A stretch of 26,283 nt of DNA from Serpentinimonas sp. GTDB taxonomy: Bacteria; Pseudomonadota; Gammaproteobacteria; Burkholderiales; Burkholderiaceae_C. The notes below the pieces were generated by a model. It had not been told where the DNA came from. It ran no database searches and saw only the letters and a list, made by a program, of their open reading frames with translations. Of this stretch, positions 14,473 to 23,232 are shown piece after piece; position 1 is the stretch's first letter; each line of letters opens with the position of its first letter. The translations under genes and the position numbers were made by a program. The stretch is from assembly GCA_025458665.1 (NCBI GenBank), contig JALOSG010000008.1, positions 1 through 26,283 of the forward strand, read 5' to 3'.

Positions 14473-15315
14473 ATGCTCAAGCAACGTGTCGTCACCGCCG
14501 TTTTGATGCTGGCGGTGCTGTTACCGGCCCTGTTCCACCCGCAGCCCGGCGTCTTTGCCGGTGTGACGCTGCTGCTCATTGTCGGGGGTGGCTGGGAATG
14601 GGCGCGCCTCAATGGTGTGGCCGAAGGCCCGGCCCGTGCGCTGGGCGCTCTGCTGGGCCTGGTGCTGGTGCTGCTTTGGTGGGCCGTAGGGTTGCAACAC
14701 CCAATGCCTGCCGTCTGGCTGCTGGCGGGGCTGGTGTGGCTTGCTGCCACCATCTGGCTGCTTCGCCGCGGGGTACCGGGCTGGGCGCCCATTGCCAAGC
14801 CGGTTCGCTTGTGGCTCGGCTTGGTGCTCATAGGACTGGCGTGGTGGGCCATGGCCCAGGCGCGGCAGCAAGGCGTGGTGCTGCTGCTGTCCATTTTGCT
14901 GCTGGTCTGGGTAGCCGATGTGGCCGCCTATTTTGGCGGCAAGGCCTTTGGACGGCGCAAGCTGGCGCCCCACATCAGTCCCGGCAAAAGCTGGGCGGGG
15001 GTGTATTCCGGCTTCCTGGCCGTGGCCTTGCTGGCATTGGTGGCCGTGTGGGCCGAGCGGCACTGGGGCTACCAGGGCGCCAGCCTGTACGGCCAACTCT
15101 GGGCGTTCCACCCTGTCATGGCTTTGCTGGGCGTGGCATTCCTGACCGCCATGAGCGTGGTGGGGGATTTGCTGGAGTCGCTGGTCAAGCGCAGCGCGGG
15201 CGTGAAAGACTCCAGCAGTTTGCTTCCCGGCCACGGTGGGGTGCTGGACCGGGTGGATGCCCTGCTGCCCGTGCTGCCGCTGGCCATGTTGCTGCTGACC
15301 CTATTCCCGGCGTGA
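14473..15315 (+). CDS. cdsA: Phosphatidate cytidylyltransferase (CDP-diglyceride synthase)
   Basis: A 280-residue polytopic inner-membrane enzyme that makes CDP-diacylglycerol from CTP and phosphatidic acid, the branch point for all bacterial phospholipids. Hydrophobic segments occur at about residues 8-45, 52-75, 77-97, 115-133, 136-152, 176-196 and 214-230. The CDS signature near the C-terminus is complete: SLVKRSAGVKDSSSLLPGHG then GVLDRVDALLP, with the paired KD and the DRVD aspartates that bind the metal ions. AYFGGKAFGRRKLAPHISPG in the central loop is also family-typical. The protein is close to the E. coli length. It sits between uppS and dxr with 14- and 15-base gaps. Confidence 0.96.
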   Translation: MLKQRVVTAVLMLAVLLPALFHPQPGVFAGVTLLLIVGGGWEWARLNGVAEGPARALGALLGLVLVLLWWAVGLQHPMPAVWLLAGLVWLAATIWLLRRGVPGWAPIAKPVRLWLGLVLIGLAWWAMAQARQQGVVLLLSILLLVWVADVAAYFGGKAFGRRKLAPHISPGKSWAGVYSGFLAVALLALVAVWAERHWGYQGASLYGQLWAFHPVMALLGVAFLTAMSVVGDLLESLVKRSAGVKDSSSLLPGHGGVLDRVDALLPVLPLAMLLLTLFPA

Positions 15316-15330
15316 CCTGCCGTACCGCCC

Positions 15331-16557
15331 ATGACCGCTTCTACCTCAACGGCTTCTCCTCTCACCACCGGCTCTGCCGCGCGCAGCCGCGTGGCGGTAC
15401 TGGGCTCTACCGGCTCCATCGGTACCAGCACCCTCGATGTGCTGGCCCGTCACCCGGAGCGCTTCGAGGTGTTTGCGCTCACCGCTGCCTCCCAGACCGA
15501 ACTGCTGTTCCAGCAATGCCAGCAATTCCGCCCGCGCTTTGCCGTGATTGCCGAGGTGCACCGCGTGGCCCTGCAGGAGCGCTTGCGCAGCGCCGGCCTG
15601 AACACCGAAGTCCTGAGTGGACCTCAAGCCCTGTGCGATGTCGCCAGTGCGCCGGAAGTGGACGCCGTCATGGCTGCTATTGTGGGCGCGGCCGGCCTGG
15701 CCTCCTGTCTGGCCGCCGCGCGTGCAGGCAAGAAACTGCTGCTGGCCAACAAGGAAGCGCTGGTGGTGGGAGGGGAGTTTTTCCTCGATGCCGTACAGGC
15801 AGGCGGTGCCCGTTTGTTGCCCATCGACAGCGAACATTCCGCCATATTCCAGTCGCTGCCCGAAGACCCGGCCACCTGGGAGCGCCGGGTGCACAAACTC
15901 ATCCTCACGGCGTCGGGCGGGCCGTTCCGCACCCGCGATCCAGGTAGCCTCGCCCAAGTGACGCCCGACGAAGCCTGCGCTCACCCCAACTGGGTCATGG
16001 GCCGCAAGATTTCGGTGGATTCGGCCACCATGATGAACAAGGCGCTGGAGGTGATCGAAGCGCGCTTCCTGTTTGGCCTGCCGCCCGAGCGCATCGAGGT
16101 GGTCATCCACCCGCAGAGCGTCATCCACTCCATGGTGCAGTTCAAAGATGCGTCCATCGTGGCGCAACTGGGCACACCCGACATGCGCGGCCCCATTGCC
16201 TACGGGCTCAGCTGGCCGGACCGCATGGAGTCTGGCGCTGCCGCCGTGGACTTCACCCGTGTGGCACCGCTGACTTTCGAGGAGGCCGACCAGCACCGAT
16301 TCCCTGGCCTGTTCCTGTCCTGGGAAGCCTTGCGGGCGGTCCCGGGCACCACGGCGGTACTGAATGCCGCCAACGAGGTGGCGGTCGATGCGTTCCTGTC
16401 CCACCGGCTGCGTTTTGATCAGATCCATCAGCTCAACCGTGCAACTTTGGAGGCCGTGGTCCCCTCCAAGCCAGAAAGTCTGGAGGCGTTGATGGCGCTG
16501 GACGCAGAAGCCCGACAATGGGCGCAGACGTGGGTGGAGAAGCGGGCCTCGCACTGA
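15331..16557 (+). CDS. dxr: 1-deoxy-D-xylulose 5-phosphate reductoisomerase
   Basis: A 408-residue cytoplasmic enzyme that converts DXP to 2-C-methylerythritol 4-phosphate with NADPH, the first committed step of the MEP isoprenoid pathway and the target of fosmidomycin. The NADPH-binding GSTGSIGTSTLDV starts near residue 26. LLANKEALVVGG follows. Metal ligands are Asp166 and Glu168 (PIDSEHSAIFQS) and Glu240 (MMNKALEVIEA), matching E. coli D150, E152 and E231. The substrate loop HPNWVMGRKISVDSA and VIHPQSVIHSMVQF are intact. There is a Ser/Thr/Ala-rich N-terminal extension of about 19 residues before the first strand, so a later start cannot be fully excluded, but no other good start codon is visible there. 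Here dxr lies after cdsA rather than right after frr as in E. coli. Confidence 0.96.
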   Translation: MTASTSTASPLTTGSAARSRVAVLGSTGSIGTSTLDVLARHPERFEVFALTAASQTELLFQQCQQFRPRFAVIAEVHRVALQERLRSAGLNTEVLSGPQALCDVASAPEVDAVMAAIVGAAGLASCLAAARAGKKLLLANKEALVVGGEFFLDAVQAGGARLLPIDSEHSAIFQSLPEDPATWERRVHKLILTASGGPFRTRDPGSLAQVTPDEACAHPNWVMGRKISVDSATMMNKALEVIEARFLFGLPPERIEVVIHPQSVIHSMVQFKDASIVAQLGTPDMRGPIAYGLSWPDRMESGAAAVDFTRVAPLTFEEADQHRFPGLFLSWEALRAVPGTTAVLNAANEVAVDAFLSHRLRFDQIHQLNRATLEAVVPSKPESLEALMALDAEARQWAQTWVEKRASH

Positions 16558-16607
16558 TGCGACAGCCCCCGCCTGCCGGGTCGATGGGTGTGTTGAAGGG
16601 ACGCTGA

Positions 16608-18017
16608 ATGTTGACAATCGTGGCTTTTGTGGTCGCGCTGGGCCTGCTCATAGCCATCCACGAATACGGGCACTACCGCGTGGCGGTGGCGTGTGGCGTG
16701 AAGGTGCTGCGCTTCTCTGTGGGGTTTGGCAAACCGCTCTACACGTGGCGGCCCAAGAACAGCCCGACCGAGTTCGTGATCGGGTTGCTGCCGCTCGGAG
16801 GCTACGTGCGCATGCTCGATGAGCGTGAAGGACCGGTGCCTGCCGAGGAGCGTCACCTGGCCTTCAACACCCAGCCGTTGCGCAGCCGGGCCGCCATTGT
16901 GGCTGCTGGTCCGGCGGCCAACCTGTTGCTGGCTGCCGTGCTCTACGCAGTGGTGTCCTTTGCCGGCGTGCAGCAGCCGCGCCCCGTACTGTCGGAGCCC
17001 GCAGCCGGCTCGCTGGCCGAGCGTGCCGGGCTTCGCAGCGGCGAAGTGGTGCTGCAAGCTGCTTTCGGTCCCGATGTCGCTGCCGAAACGGCCGCCCGGG
17101 TTGCCTCCTTCGACGAACTGCGCTGGCTGATGACGCGCGCGGCGTTGGCCCAGCAGGACCTCTCCCTGTGGGTGGCTCCGGCCGGTACCGCTGGGCCCGA
17201 GGAGGGCAGCGCTCCGCCGGCCGTTGGTGCCCGCGAGGTGGTGCTGCCGCTGTCCCAGCTGGCTGTGCGTGATGTGGATGCCAGCCTGTTCCAGAATATT
17301 GGCATCGTGGCGCCCTGGAGTGCGCCGGTGGTGGGTGAGGTCTTCCCCGATGGCGCTGCCTATGCCGCAGGCTTGCAGGACGGCGACCGGGTGCTCCAGG
17401 TCAATGGCCGTGCCGTGGCAGACGGGCAGCAGTTGCGCTCGGCCATCCGTGCAGGTGTGACAGCCGCAGGTCAAGGCGTGCCGCAGGAATGGCAGGTGGA
17501 ACGCGGCGGTGCCGTCCTGACGCTGGTGGTCACGCCCAAGCCTCAGCAGGAAGACAACGGCTTCAGCGGTCGCGTGGGCGCCTACATTGGCGCCGCCCCC
17601 GAGATGGTGACGGTCCGGGAGGGCGTGTTCGGCGCCCTGGCCTACGGCGTTCAGCGCACCTGGGAGGTGTCGGTACTTTCTTTGAAGATGATGTTCAAGA
17701 TGGTGACCGGGCAGGCCTCGCTCAGCAACCTCAGCGGCCCCATCACCATTGCCGACTACGCCGGCAAGTCGGCCGCCCTGGGGCTCACGGCCTACATCCT
17801 GTTTCTGGCGCTCATCAGCGTCAGTCTGGGGGTGCTCAACTTGCTCCCGCTGCCGGTCTTGGACGGTGGGCACCTGATGTATTATCTTTGGGAGGGGATC
17901 ACCGGCAAACCGGTCTCCGAAGCCTGGATGGAACGGTTGCAACGCGGCGGTGTGGCAGTGCTCCTGCTCATGATGTCCGTGGCGGTGTTCAATGACGTAG
18001 CCCGTCTGGTGGGCTGA
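16608..18017 (+). CDS. rseP: Site-2 zinc metalloprotease RseP
   Basis: A 469-residue intramembrane protease which, in the sigma-E stress response, cuts the anti-sigma factor RseA after DegS and also removes remnant signal peptides. The zinc site is H18-E19-x-x-H22 (HEYGH) in the first membrane helix. Asp419 in LPVLDGGHLMYY is the third ligand. A second helix lies near residues 95-118, and two more near 388-415 and 445-465. Two PDZ domains fill the periplasmic part (about 120-220 and 222-305). A short Gly/Pro/Ala-rich insert, AGTAGPEEGSAPPAVG, falls within the first. HEYGH is a small change from the E. coli HEFGH and keeps both zinc ligands. The start at ATG 16608 places the zinc helix at the correct distance. 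bamA follows after 13 bases. Confidence 0.96.
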   Translation: MLTIVAFVVALGLLIAIHEYGHYRVAVACGVKVLRFSVGFGKPLYTWRPKNSPTEFVIGLLPLGGYVRMLDEREGPVPAEERHLAFNTQPLRSRAAIVAAGPAANLLLAAVLYAVVSFAGVQQPRPVLSEPAAGSLAERAGLRSGEVVLQAAFGPDVAAETAARVASFDELRWLMTRAALAQQDLSLWVAPAGTAGPEEGSAPPAVGAREVVLPLSQLAVRDVDASLFQNIGIVAPWSAPVVGEVFPDGAAYAAGLQDGDRVLQVNGRAVADGQQLRSAIRAGVTAAGQGVPQEWQVERGGAVLTLVVTPKPQQEDNGFSGRVGAYIGAAPEMVTVREGVFGALAYGVQRTWEVSVLSLKMMFKMVTGQASLSNLSGPITIADYAGKSAALGLTAYILFLALISVSLGVLNLLPLPVLDGGHLMYYLWEGITGKPVSEAWMERLQRGGVAVLLLMMSVAVFNDVARLVG

Positions 18018-18030
18018 ACTTTCGGTATCC

Positions 18031-20367
18031 ATGAAAAAACCCAAACAAAGCCTGCGCGCGGTCGCCTGGGGCGCCCTGATTTCATCTCTTGTGGCCGCCT
18101 TGCCTGCCTGGGCGGTGGACCCATTCACCGTGCGCGATATCCGGGTCGAAGGCCTGCAGCGGGTGGAGGCGGGCACCGTGTTCGCCTCCCTGCCGTTCCG
18201 CGTGGGGGACACCTACGACGACCAGAAGGGCTCGGCAGCCATTCGTTCGCTGTTCGGGCTGGGCCTGTTTTCCGATGTGCGGCTGGAAGTGACCGGCGAT
18301 GTGCTGGTAGTGATCGTGGAAGAACGCCCCTCCGTGGCCGAGATCAGCTTCTCCGGAGTGCGCGAGTTTGACAACGAAGTGCTGCGCCGTGCCCTGCGCG
18401 ATGTGGGCCTGACCGAAGGTCGGCCCTACGACCGTGCGCTGGCCGACCGGGCCGAGCAGGAACTCAAGCGCCAGTACCTCAACCGCAGCATGTATGCGGC
18501 CCAGGTCACCACCACCATCACGCCCATCGAGCGCAACCGCGTCAACATCAACTTCAGCGTGGCCGAAGGCGATGTGGCCAAGATCACCGAGATCCGCATT
18601 GTGGGCAATCAGGCCTTCAGCGAATCCACCTTGCGCAACCTGTTTTCTCTGGATACCGGCGGCTGGTTGAGCTGGTACACCAAGTCCGACCGCTACTCGC
18701 GGGCCAAGCTCAACGCCGACCTGGAAAGCCTGCGCTCGTACTACCTCACCCGCGGTTTCCTGGAGTTCCGCATCGATTCCACGCAGGTGGCCATTGCGCC
18801 GGACAAGGACGAAATGTCCCTGACCATCAATATCTTCGAGGGCAACCGTTATGTGGTCTCGGGGGTGAAGCTGGAGGGCGACTACCTGGGCAAGAACGCC
18901 GAGTTCGAGTCCCTCATCCAGATCAAGCCCGGGCAGGCCTACAACGCCGAGGATGTGACGGCCACCACCCGCGCCTTCAACGACTACTTTGGTGCTTTCG
19001 GCTACGCCTTCGCCCAGGTGGAGGTGGTGCCTACCATCGACCGAGACAACAACCGCGTGGCGTTCACGCTGGTGGCTGCTCCTTCGCGCCGCGCCTATGT
19101 GCGCCGCATCAACGTGGAAGGCAACAACCGAACCCGCGACGAGGTCATCCGCCGCGAGTTCCGACAGCTCGAGTCGTCCTGGTACGACAGCGAGCGCATC
19201 CGCCTCTCGCGCGACCGTGTGGACCGCCTGGGCTTCTTCACACAGGTGGGGATAGAGACCCAGGAGGTGCCCAACGCGCCCGACCAGGTGGACTTGCTCA
19301 TTACGGTGGAAGAAAAGCCGACCGGGACGCTGTCTCTGGGCGCAGGCTACTCGCAGGCCGAGAAGCTGTCGCTGGTGGCAGGTATCCGCCAAGAGAACGT
19401 GTTTGGTTCGGGCAACTACCTGGGCATCGATGTCAACACCAGTGACTTCAACCGCCAGCTCGTCATCAGTACCGTGAACCCTTATTTCACGGAAGACGGC
19501 ATTTCGCGTTCCATCGATGTGTTCTACCGTACCTCGCGCCCGTTCACGGAGCAGGAGGGCGACTATCGACTGATCACCCCGGGCGCCATCATCCGCTTTG
19601 GTGTTCCCTTCAGCGAAACCGATACGGTGTTCTTTGGCGCGGGTATCGAGCGCACGGAAATCGATACCAGTCAGGGCACCAACGGCCTGCCGCTGGCCTA
19701 CAAGGAATTCACCGACCAGTTCGGCAGCACCACCACCTCCATACCCCTCACGGTGGGCTGGTCCCGCGATACGCGTGACAGTTCCCTGGTGCCTACCCGG
19801 GGCCGTTTCCAGCGTGTGAATGGTGAGTTCGGCATTGGCGGCGACACGCGCTACCTGAAGGCCAGTTACCAGATCCAGGAATACATCCCGCTGAACAACC
19901 GATTCACCCTGGCGTTCAACGCAGAGGCGGGCTACGGCCGCGGCTTTGGTGGCCGGCCTTTCCCGCTGTTCAAGAACTTCTTCGGCGGTGGTCTCGGTTC
20001 CGTGCGGGGCTTTGAGCAAGGCACGCTGGGACGTACCTCGCCGGTTCTCGACCTGGCGGGCAACCCCACGTCCACCATCGCCAACATTGGCGGAACGCGT
20101 TCCGTGCTGCTCAACACCGAAATCATCGCCCCGTTCCCGGGCGCCGGCAACGACCGTACGTTGCGCATGTTCGGCTTCTTCGATGTGGGTAACGTGTATG
20201 GTGAGGGCCAGCGCTTCAGCGCATCCGACCTGCGTGCCTCCGTAGGTATTGGCGTAAGCTGGATATCACCCGTTGGCCCGCTTAGAATCGCTTATGCGCG
20301 CCCCGTGCGCGAGCAGGTGGGTGACAAGACCCAGAGCATCCAATTCCAGATCGGAACCTCGTTCTAA
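18031..20367 (+). CDS. bamA: Outer membrane protein assembly factor BamA
   Basis: A 778-residue Omp85-family protein, the central subunit of the BAM complex that folds beta-barrel proteins into the outer membrane. A signal peptide of about 29 residues ends at ALPAWA-VDP. Five POTRA domains follow (about 30-420), beginning FTVRDIRVEGLQRVEAGTVF. The 16-strand barrel runs from about 425 to the end. The loop 6 motif V658-R-G-F661 (GSVRGFEQG) and the terminal aromatic residue (FQIGTSF) are both present. The length fits (E. coli 810). It follows rseP closely and its TAA overlaps the skp ATG by one base. A TGAACTT just before the gene recalls a sigma-E -35, but no matching -10 follows. Confidence 0.97.
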   Translation: MKKPKQSLRAVAWGALISSLVAALPAWAVDPFTVRDIRVEGLQRVEAGTVFASLPFRVGDTYDDQKGSAAIRSLFGLGLFSDVRLEVTGDVLVVIVEERPSVAEISFSGVREFDNEVLRRALRDVGLTEGRPYDRALADRAEQELKRQYLNRSMYAAQVTTTITPIERNRVNINFSVAEGDVAKITEIRIVGNQAFSESTLRNLFSLDTGGWLSWYTKSDRYSRAKLNADLESLRSYYLTRGFLEFRIDSTQVAIAPDKDEMSLTINIFEGNRYVVSGVKLEGDYLGKNAEFESLIQIKPGQAYNAEDVTATTRAFNDYFGAFGYAFAQVEVVPTIDRDNNRVAFTLVAAPSRRAYVRRINVEGNNRTRDEVIRREFRQLESSWYDSERIRLSRDRVDRLGFFTQVGIETQEVPNAPDQVDLLITVEEKPTGTLSLGAGYSQAEKLSLVAGIRQENVFGSGNYLGIDVNTSDFNRQLVISTVNPYFTEDGISRSIDVFYRTSRPFTEQEGDYRLITPGAIIRFGVPFSETDTVFFGAGIERTEIDTSQGTNGLPLAYKEFTDQFGSTTTSIPLTVGWSRDTRDSSLVPTRGRFQRVNGEFGIGGDTRYLKASYQIQEYIPLNNRFTLAFNAEAGYGRGFGGRPFPLFKNFFGGGLGSVRGFEQGTLGRTSPVLDLAGNPTSTIANIGGTRSVLLNTEIIAPFPGAGNDRTLRMFGFFDVGNVYGEGQRFSASDLRASVGIGVSWISPVGPLRIAYARPVREQVGDKTQSIQFQIGTSF

Positions 20368-20885
20368 TGAAGCTATTTTCCCGTTCCCTGTGGCCCCAGC
20401 TGGCCGTGTTGTTGCTGGTGTGTTCTGCTGCGTTCAGCAGCTACGCGCAATCCGTGCGCGTTGGCGCCATCAACGTTGACCGCATCCTGCGCGACTCTGC
20501 ACCCGCAAAGGCCGCGCAGACCAAGCTGGAGCAGGAGTTCAGCCGTCGTGACCGCGAGATCACCACGCAGATCAACCAGTTCACCGAAGCGGTTCAGGTC
20601 TTCGAGCGCGAATCGCCCACCATGGCTGCAGCGCAGCGCACGGCCCGCCAGCGCGAGCTGGCCGAGACCGAACGCGAATTGCAGCGCAAACGCCGTGCTT
20701 TCGAGGAAGACCTGGGTGCGCGCCGTGCCGAAGAGACCCAGAGCCTGATCGAGCGCGTCAACCGCGTCATTCGCCAGATTGCCGAGGCCGAGAAGTACGA
20801 CCTCATCGTGCAGGAAGCAGCCTACATCAACCCGGCCATCGACATCACCGACAAGGTGCTGGCCGCCCTCAACGCCCAGCGCTGA
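20367..20885 (+). CDS. skp: Periplasmic chaperone Skp (OmpH)
   Basis: A 172-residue periplasmic holdase that escorts unfolded outer membrane proteins to BAM. A signal peptide of about 27 residues ends at SSYAQ-S. The mature protein begins VRVGAINVDRILRDSAPAKA, the conserved beta strand and first helix. A long charged coiled coil follows (about 45-140, rich in Glu, Arg and Gln), forming the tentacles of the trimer. It ends with the strand YDLIVQEAAYINPAIDITD that packs in the trimer body. The size matches the family (E. coli 161). The ATG overlaps the bamA stop (TAATG). lpxD begins three bases after it. Confidence 0.94.
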   Translation: MKLFSRSLWPQLAVLLLVCSAAFSSYAQSVRVGAINVDRILRDSAPAKAAQTKLEQEFSRRDREITTQINQFTEAVQVFERESPTMAAAQRTARQRELAETERELQRKRRAFEEDLGARRAEETQSLIERVNRVIRQIAEAEKYDLIVQEAAYINPAIDITDKVLAALNAQR

Positions 20886-20888
20886 CAG

Positions 20889-21968
20889 GTGGCGCCAGCT
20901 TCTGCAGCCGTGGCCTGTACGCTCCAGGAAATCGCCGCCGCTCTGGGCGGCGATTTGCTTGCTGAGGGCCCTGTTCGCATAGAAAAGCTGGCCTCGCTGG
21001 GTGCTGCCGGACCGCACGACCTGAGCTTTGTGGCCCAGGCCAGGGCGGTGCCGCAAATTGCCACCACACAGGCCGCTGCACTCATCGTGGCGCCCGCGTG
21101 GGCTGAGGCCGCTGGTGCGCGTGGCCCCTGCATCGTCACCCCAGACCCCTACCTGTACTTTGCCCGCCTGACGCAGTGGTGGCGTGCCCGCCGGGATGTG
21201 CTGGAGCAAGGTAAGGCAAATGCTGAACCCACCGGCGCACCCCCCAGCATTCATCCGCTGGCCAGCGTGGACCCCGGTGCACACCTGGCCCCCGGCGTAC
21301 GCATTGCCGCCTTTGCGGTGGTGGAGGCGGGCGCGCAGGTGGGCGCAGGCACCCAGGTGGGCGCTCATGCCGTCATCGAGCGCCATGCCATCGTGGGGGA
21401 GGATTGCCGCATCGCCCCGCGCGTGGTGGTGGGGCGCGACTGCCAGCTGGGCGACCGCTGCATTCTTCACGCGGGTGTGGTCATTGGCGCCGATGGTTTT
21501 GGCTTTGCCCCGCACGAGGGCGCCTGGGTGAAGATCGAGCAACTGGGCGCGGTGCGCATCGGCCACGATGTGGAGATAGGCGCCAACACCTGCATAGACC
21601 GCGGAGCGCTGGAAGACACCGTGCTGGAAGACGGCGTGAAGCTGGACAACCTCATCCAGATAGGCCACAACGTGCACATCGGGCGGCACACCGCCATGGC
21701 GGGCTGTGTGGGCGTGGCTGGCAGCGCGCGCATTGGTGCCCACTGCACGGTGGGCGGTGGCGCGGTGGTGCTGGGCCACCTGACGCTGGCCGACGGGGTA
21801 CACATCTCGGCCGCCTCGGTGGTCATGCGCTCCATCCTGCAGCCAGGCCAGTACAGCGGGGTGTTCCCCATCGACGACAATAAGAACTGGGAAAAGAACG
21901 CCGCCACACTGCGCCAGCTCTACCGGCTGCGCGAGCGCATCAAGACACTGGAAAACAAGACACCATGA
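20889..21968 (+). CDS. lpxD: UDP-3-O-(3-hydroxyacyl)glucosamine N-acyltransferase LpxD
   Basis: A 359-residue cytoplasmic acyltransferase, the third step of lipid A synthesis, which adds a second hydroxyacyl chain from acyl-ACP to UDP-3-acyl-glucosamine. The N-terminal uridine-binding domain (about 1-115) has KLASLGAAGPHDLSFVA. A left-handed beta helix of hexapeptide repeats follows (about 120-320), with IGADGFGFAP and the catalytic His260 in IQIGHNVHIG. A short C-terminal helix (YRLRERIKTLENK) closes the trimer. The start is GTG at 20889, three bases after skp. No ATG lies near the conserved beginning. The stop overlaps the fabZ start. It is about 18 residues longer than the E. coli enzyme. 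Confidence 0.96.
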   Translation: MAPASAAVACTLQEIAAALGGDLLAEGPVRIEKLASLGAAGPHDLSFVAQARAVPQIATTQAAALIVAPAWAEAAGARGPCIVTPDPYLYFARLTQWWRARRDVLEQGKANAEPTGAPPSIHPLASVDPGAHLAPGVRIAAFAVVEAGAQVGAGTQVGAHAVIERHAIVGEDCRIAPRVVVGRDCQLGDRCILHAGVVIGADGFGFAPHEGAWVKIEQLGAVRIGHDVEIGANTCIDRGALEDTVLEDGVKLDNLIQIGHNVHIGRHTAMAGCVGVAGSARIGAHCTVGGGAVVLGHLTLADGVHISAASVVMRSILQPGQYSGVFPIDDNKNWEKNAATLRQLYRLRERIKTLENKTP

Positions 21969-22405
21969 TGGACATCCACGAAATCCTCAAGCAACTGCCG
22001 CACCGCTACCCCATCCTCCTGGTAGACCGTGTGCTGGCGCTGGAGAAGGGCAAGTCCATCCAGGCGCTGAAGAACATCAGCATCAACGAGCCGCAGTTCA
22101 CCGGCCACTTCCCGCACCGGCCCGTTTTCCCGGGCGTGCTCATGCTCGAAGCCATGGCCCAGACGGCCGCCTTGCTGGCGTTCGATACGCTGGGCGTGGT
22201 GCCCGACGAGAAGACGGTGTATTACTTTGCCGGCATCGATGGCGCACGCTTCAAGCGCCCGGTGGAGCCGGGCGACCAGCTCATCATGGATGTGACGCTG
22301 GAGCGCATGAAGGCGGGCATTTTCAAGTTCAAGGGCGTGGCACGCGTCGACGGCGAGCTGGCCTGCGAGGCCGAGCTGATGTGCACCATGCGCACCATCG
22401 CCTGA
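21965..22405 (+). CDS. fabZ: 3-hydroxyacyl-ACP dehydratase FabZ
   Basis: A 146-residue hot-dog-fold dehydratase that removes water from 3-hydroxyacyl-ACP in fatty acid elongation. It competes with LpxA and LpxD for the same hydroxyacyl-ACP pool, which is why it lies among the lpx genes. The catalytic residues are His48 (TGHFPHRPVFPG) and Glu62 (LMLEAMAQ), with the 14-residue spacing of the family. The N-terminus IHEILKQLPHRYPILLVDR is typical. Two adjacent ATG codons (21965 and 21968) are possible starts. Both overlap the lpxD stop, by four bases or one, and differ by one Met. lpxA starts 18 bases further on. Confidence 0.97.
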   Translation: MMDIHEILKQLPHRYPILLVDRVLALEKGKSIQALKNISINEPQFTGHFPHRPVFPGVLMLEAMAQTAALLAFDTLGVVPDEKTVYYFAGIDGARFKRPVEPGDQLIMDVTLERMKAGIFKFKGVARVDGELACEAELMCTMRTIA

Positions 22406-22423
22406 ACCTTGCCTGAACGCCTT

Positions 22424-23218
22424 ATGAGCCTCATCCATCCCACCGCGCTGGTGGACGCATCGGCCGAACTGGACAGCACTGTATCGGTAGGCCCCTACAC
22501 CGTGATAGGCCCGCACGTGAAGATCGGGGCGGGTACCACGGTGGGCGCGCATTGCGTCATCGAGGGGCACACCACCATAGGCCGGGACAACCGCATTTTC
22601 CAGTTCAACTCGCTGGGCGCCATCCCGCAGGACAAGAAGTACGCCGGCGAGCCGTGCGAACTCATCATCGGGGACCGCAACACCATCCGCGAGTTCTGCA
22701 CCTTCAACATCGGTTCGCCTGGCGACCGTGGCGTGACCCGTGTGGGCAACGACAACTGGATCATGGCCTACGTGCATCTGGCGCACGACTGCGTGGTGGG
22801 CAACCACACCATATTCGCCAACAACAGCCAGCTGGCCGGCCACGTGGAAGTGGGCGACTGGGTGATTCTGGGTGGCTTCACGGTGGTGCACCAGTTCGTG
22901 CGCATTGGCGCGCACGCCATGACCGCCATGTGCTCGCTGCTGTTTGCCGATGTGCCACCCTTTGTCATGGCGCAGGGCCAGCCCGCGGGCGCGCGCTCCA
23001 TGAACTACGAAGGCCTGCGCCGGCGCGGTTTCAACCCGGAACGCCTGTCGGCCGTGAAGGCCATTCACAAGGCGCTGTACCGCAGCAACCTGACGGTAGA
23101 GCAGGCCATGGGGCAGATTGACCAGCTGGTGCAGCAGTTTCCGGATGCACAGCCCGATGTGGACCTCATGAGCGCCTTTCTTCAGGGCCTGTCCACCCAC
23201 CGCGGCATCGTGCGCTGA
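22424..23218 (+). CDS. lpxA: UDP-N-acetylglucosamine O-acyltransferase LpxA
   Basis: A 264-residue cytoplasmic trimer that performs the first step of lipid A synthesis, moving a hydroxyacyl chain from ACP to the 3-OH of UDP-GlcNAc. Hexapeptide repeats form a left-handed beta helix (about 1-190), with VGPYTVIGPHVKIG and IFQFNSLGAIPQDKKY. The catalytic base is His121 in VHLAHDCVVGNH (E. coli H125). ILGGFTVVHQFVRIGAHAM is also conserved. A helical C-terminal domain follows (about 195-264, GLRRRGFNPERLSAVKAIH). ATG 22424 (MSLIHPTALVD) is taken as the start. A TTG 15 bases earlier would add five residues without family support. lpxB begins 14 bases after the stop. Confidence 0.97.
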   Translation: MSLIHPTALVDASAELDSTVSVGPYTVIGPHVKIGAGTTVGAHCVIEGHTTIGRDNRIFQFNSLGAIPQDKKYAGEPCELIIGDRNTIREFCTFNIGSPGDRGVTRVGNDNWIMAYVHLAHDCVVGNHTIFANNSQLAGHVEVGDWVILGGFTVVHQFVRIGAHAMTAMCSLLFADVPPFVMAQGQPAGARSMNYEGLRRRGFNPERLSAVKAIHKALYRSNLTVEQAMGQIDQLVQQFPDAQPDVDLMSAFLQGLSTHRGIVR

Positions 23219-23232
23219 AGCGGGGCAGCAGC

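Noticed and set aside
18015..18042. TGAACTT before bamA as a sigma-E type -35
   Set aside because: No TCTGA-like -10 lies about 16 bases downstream, and the position would start transcription inside bamA.
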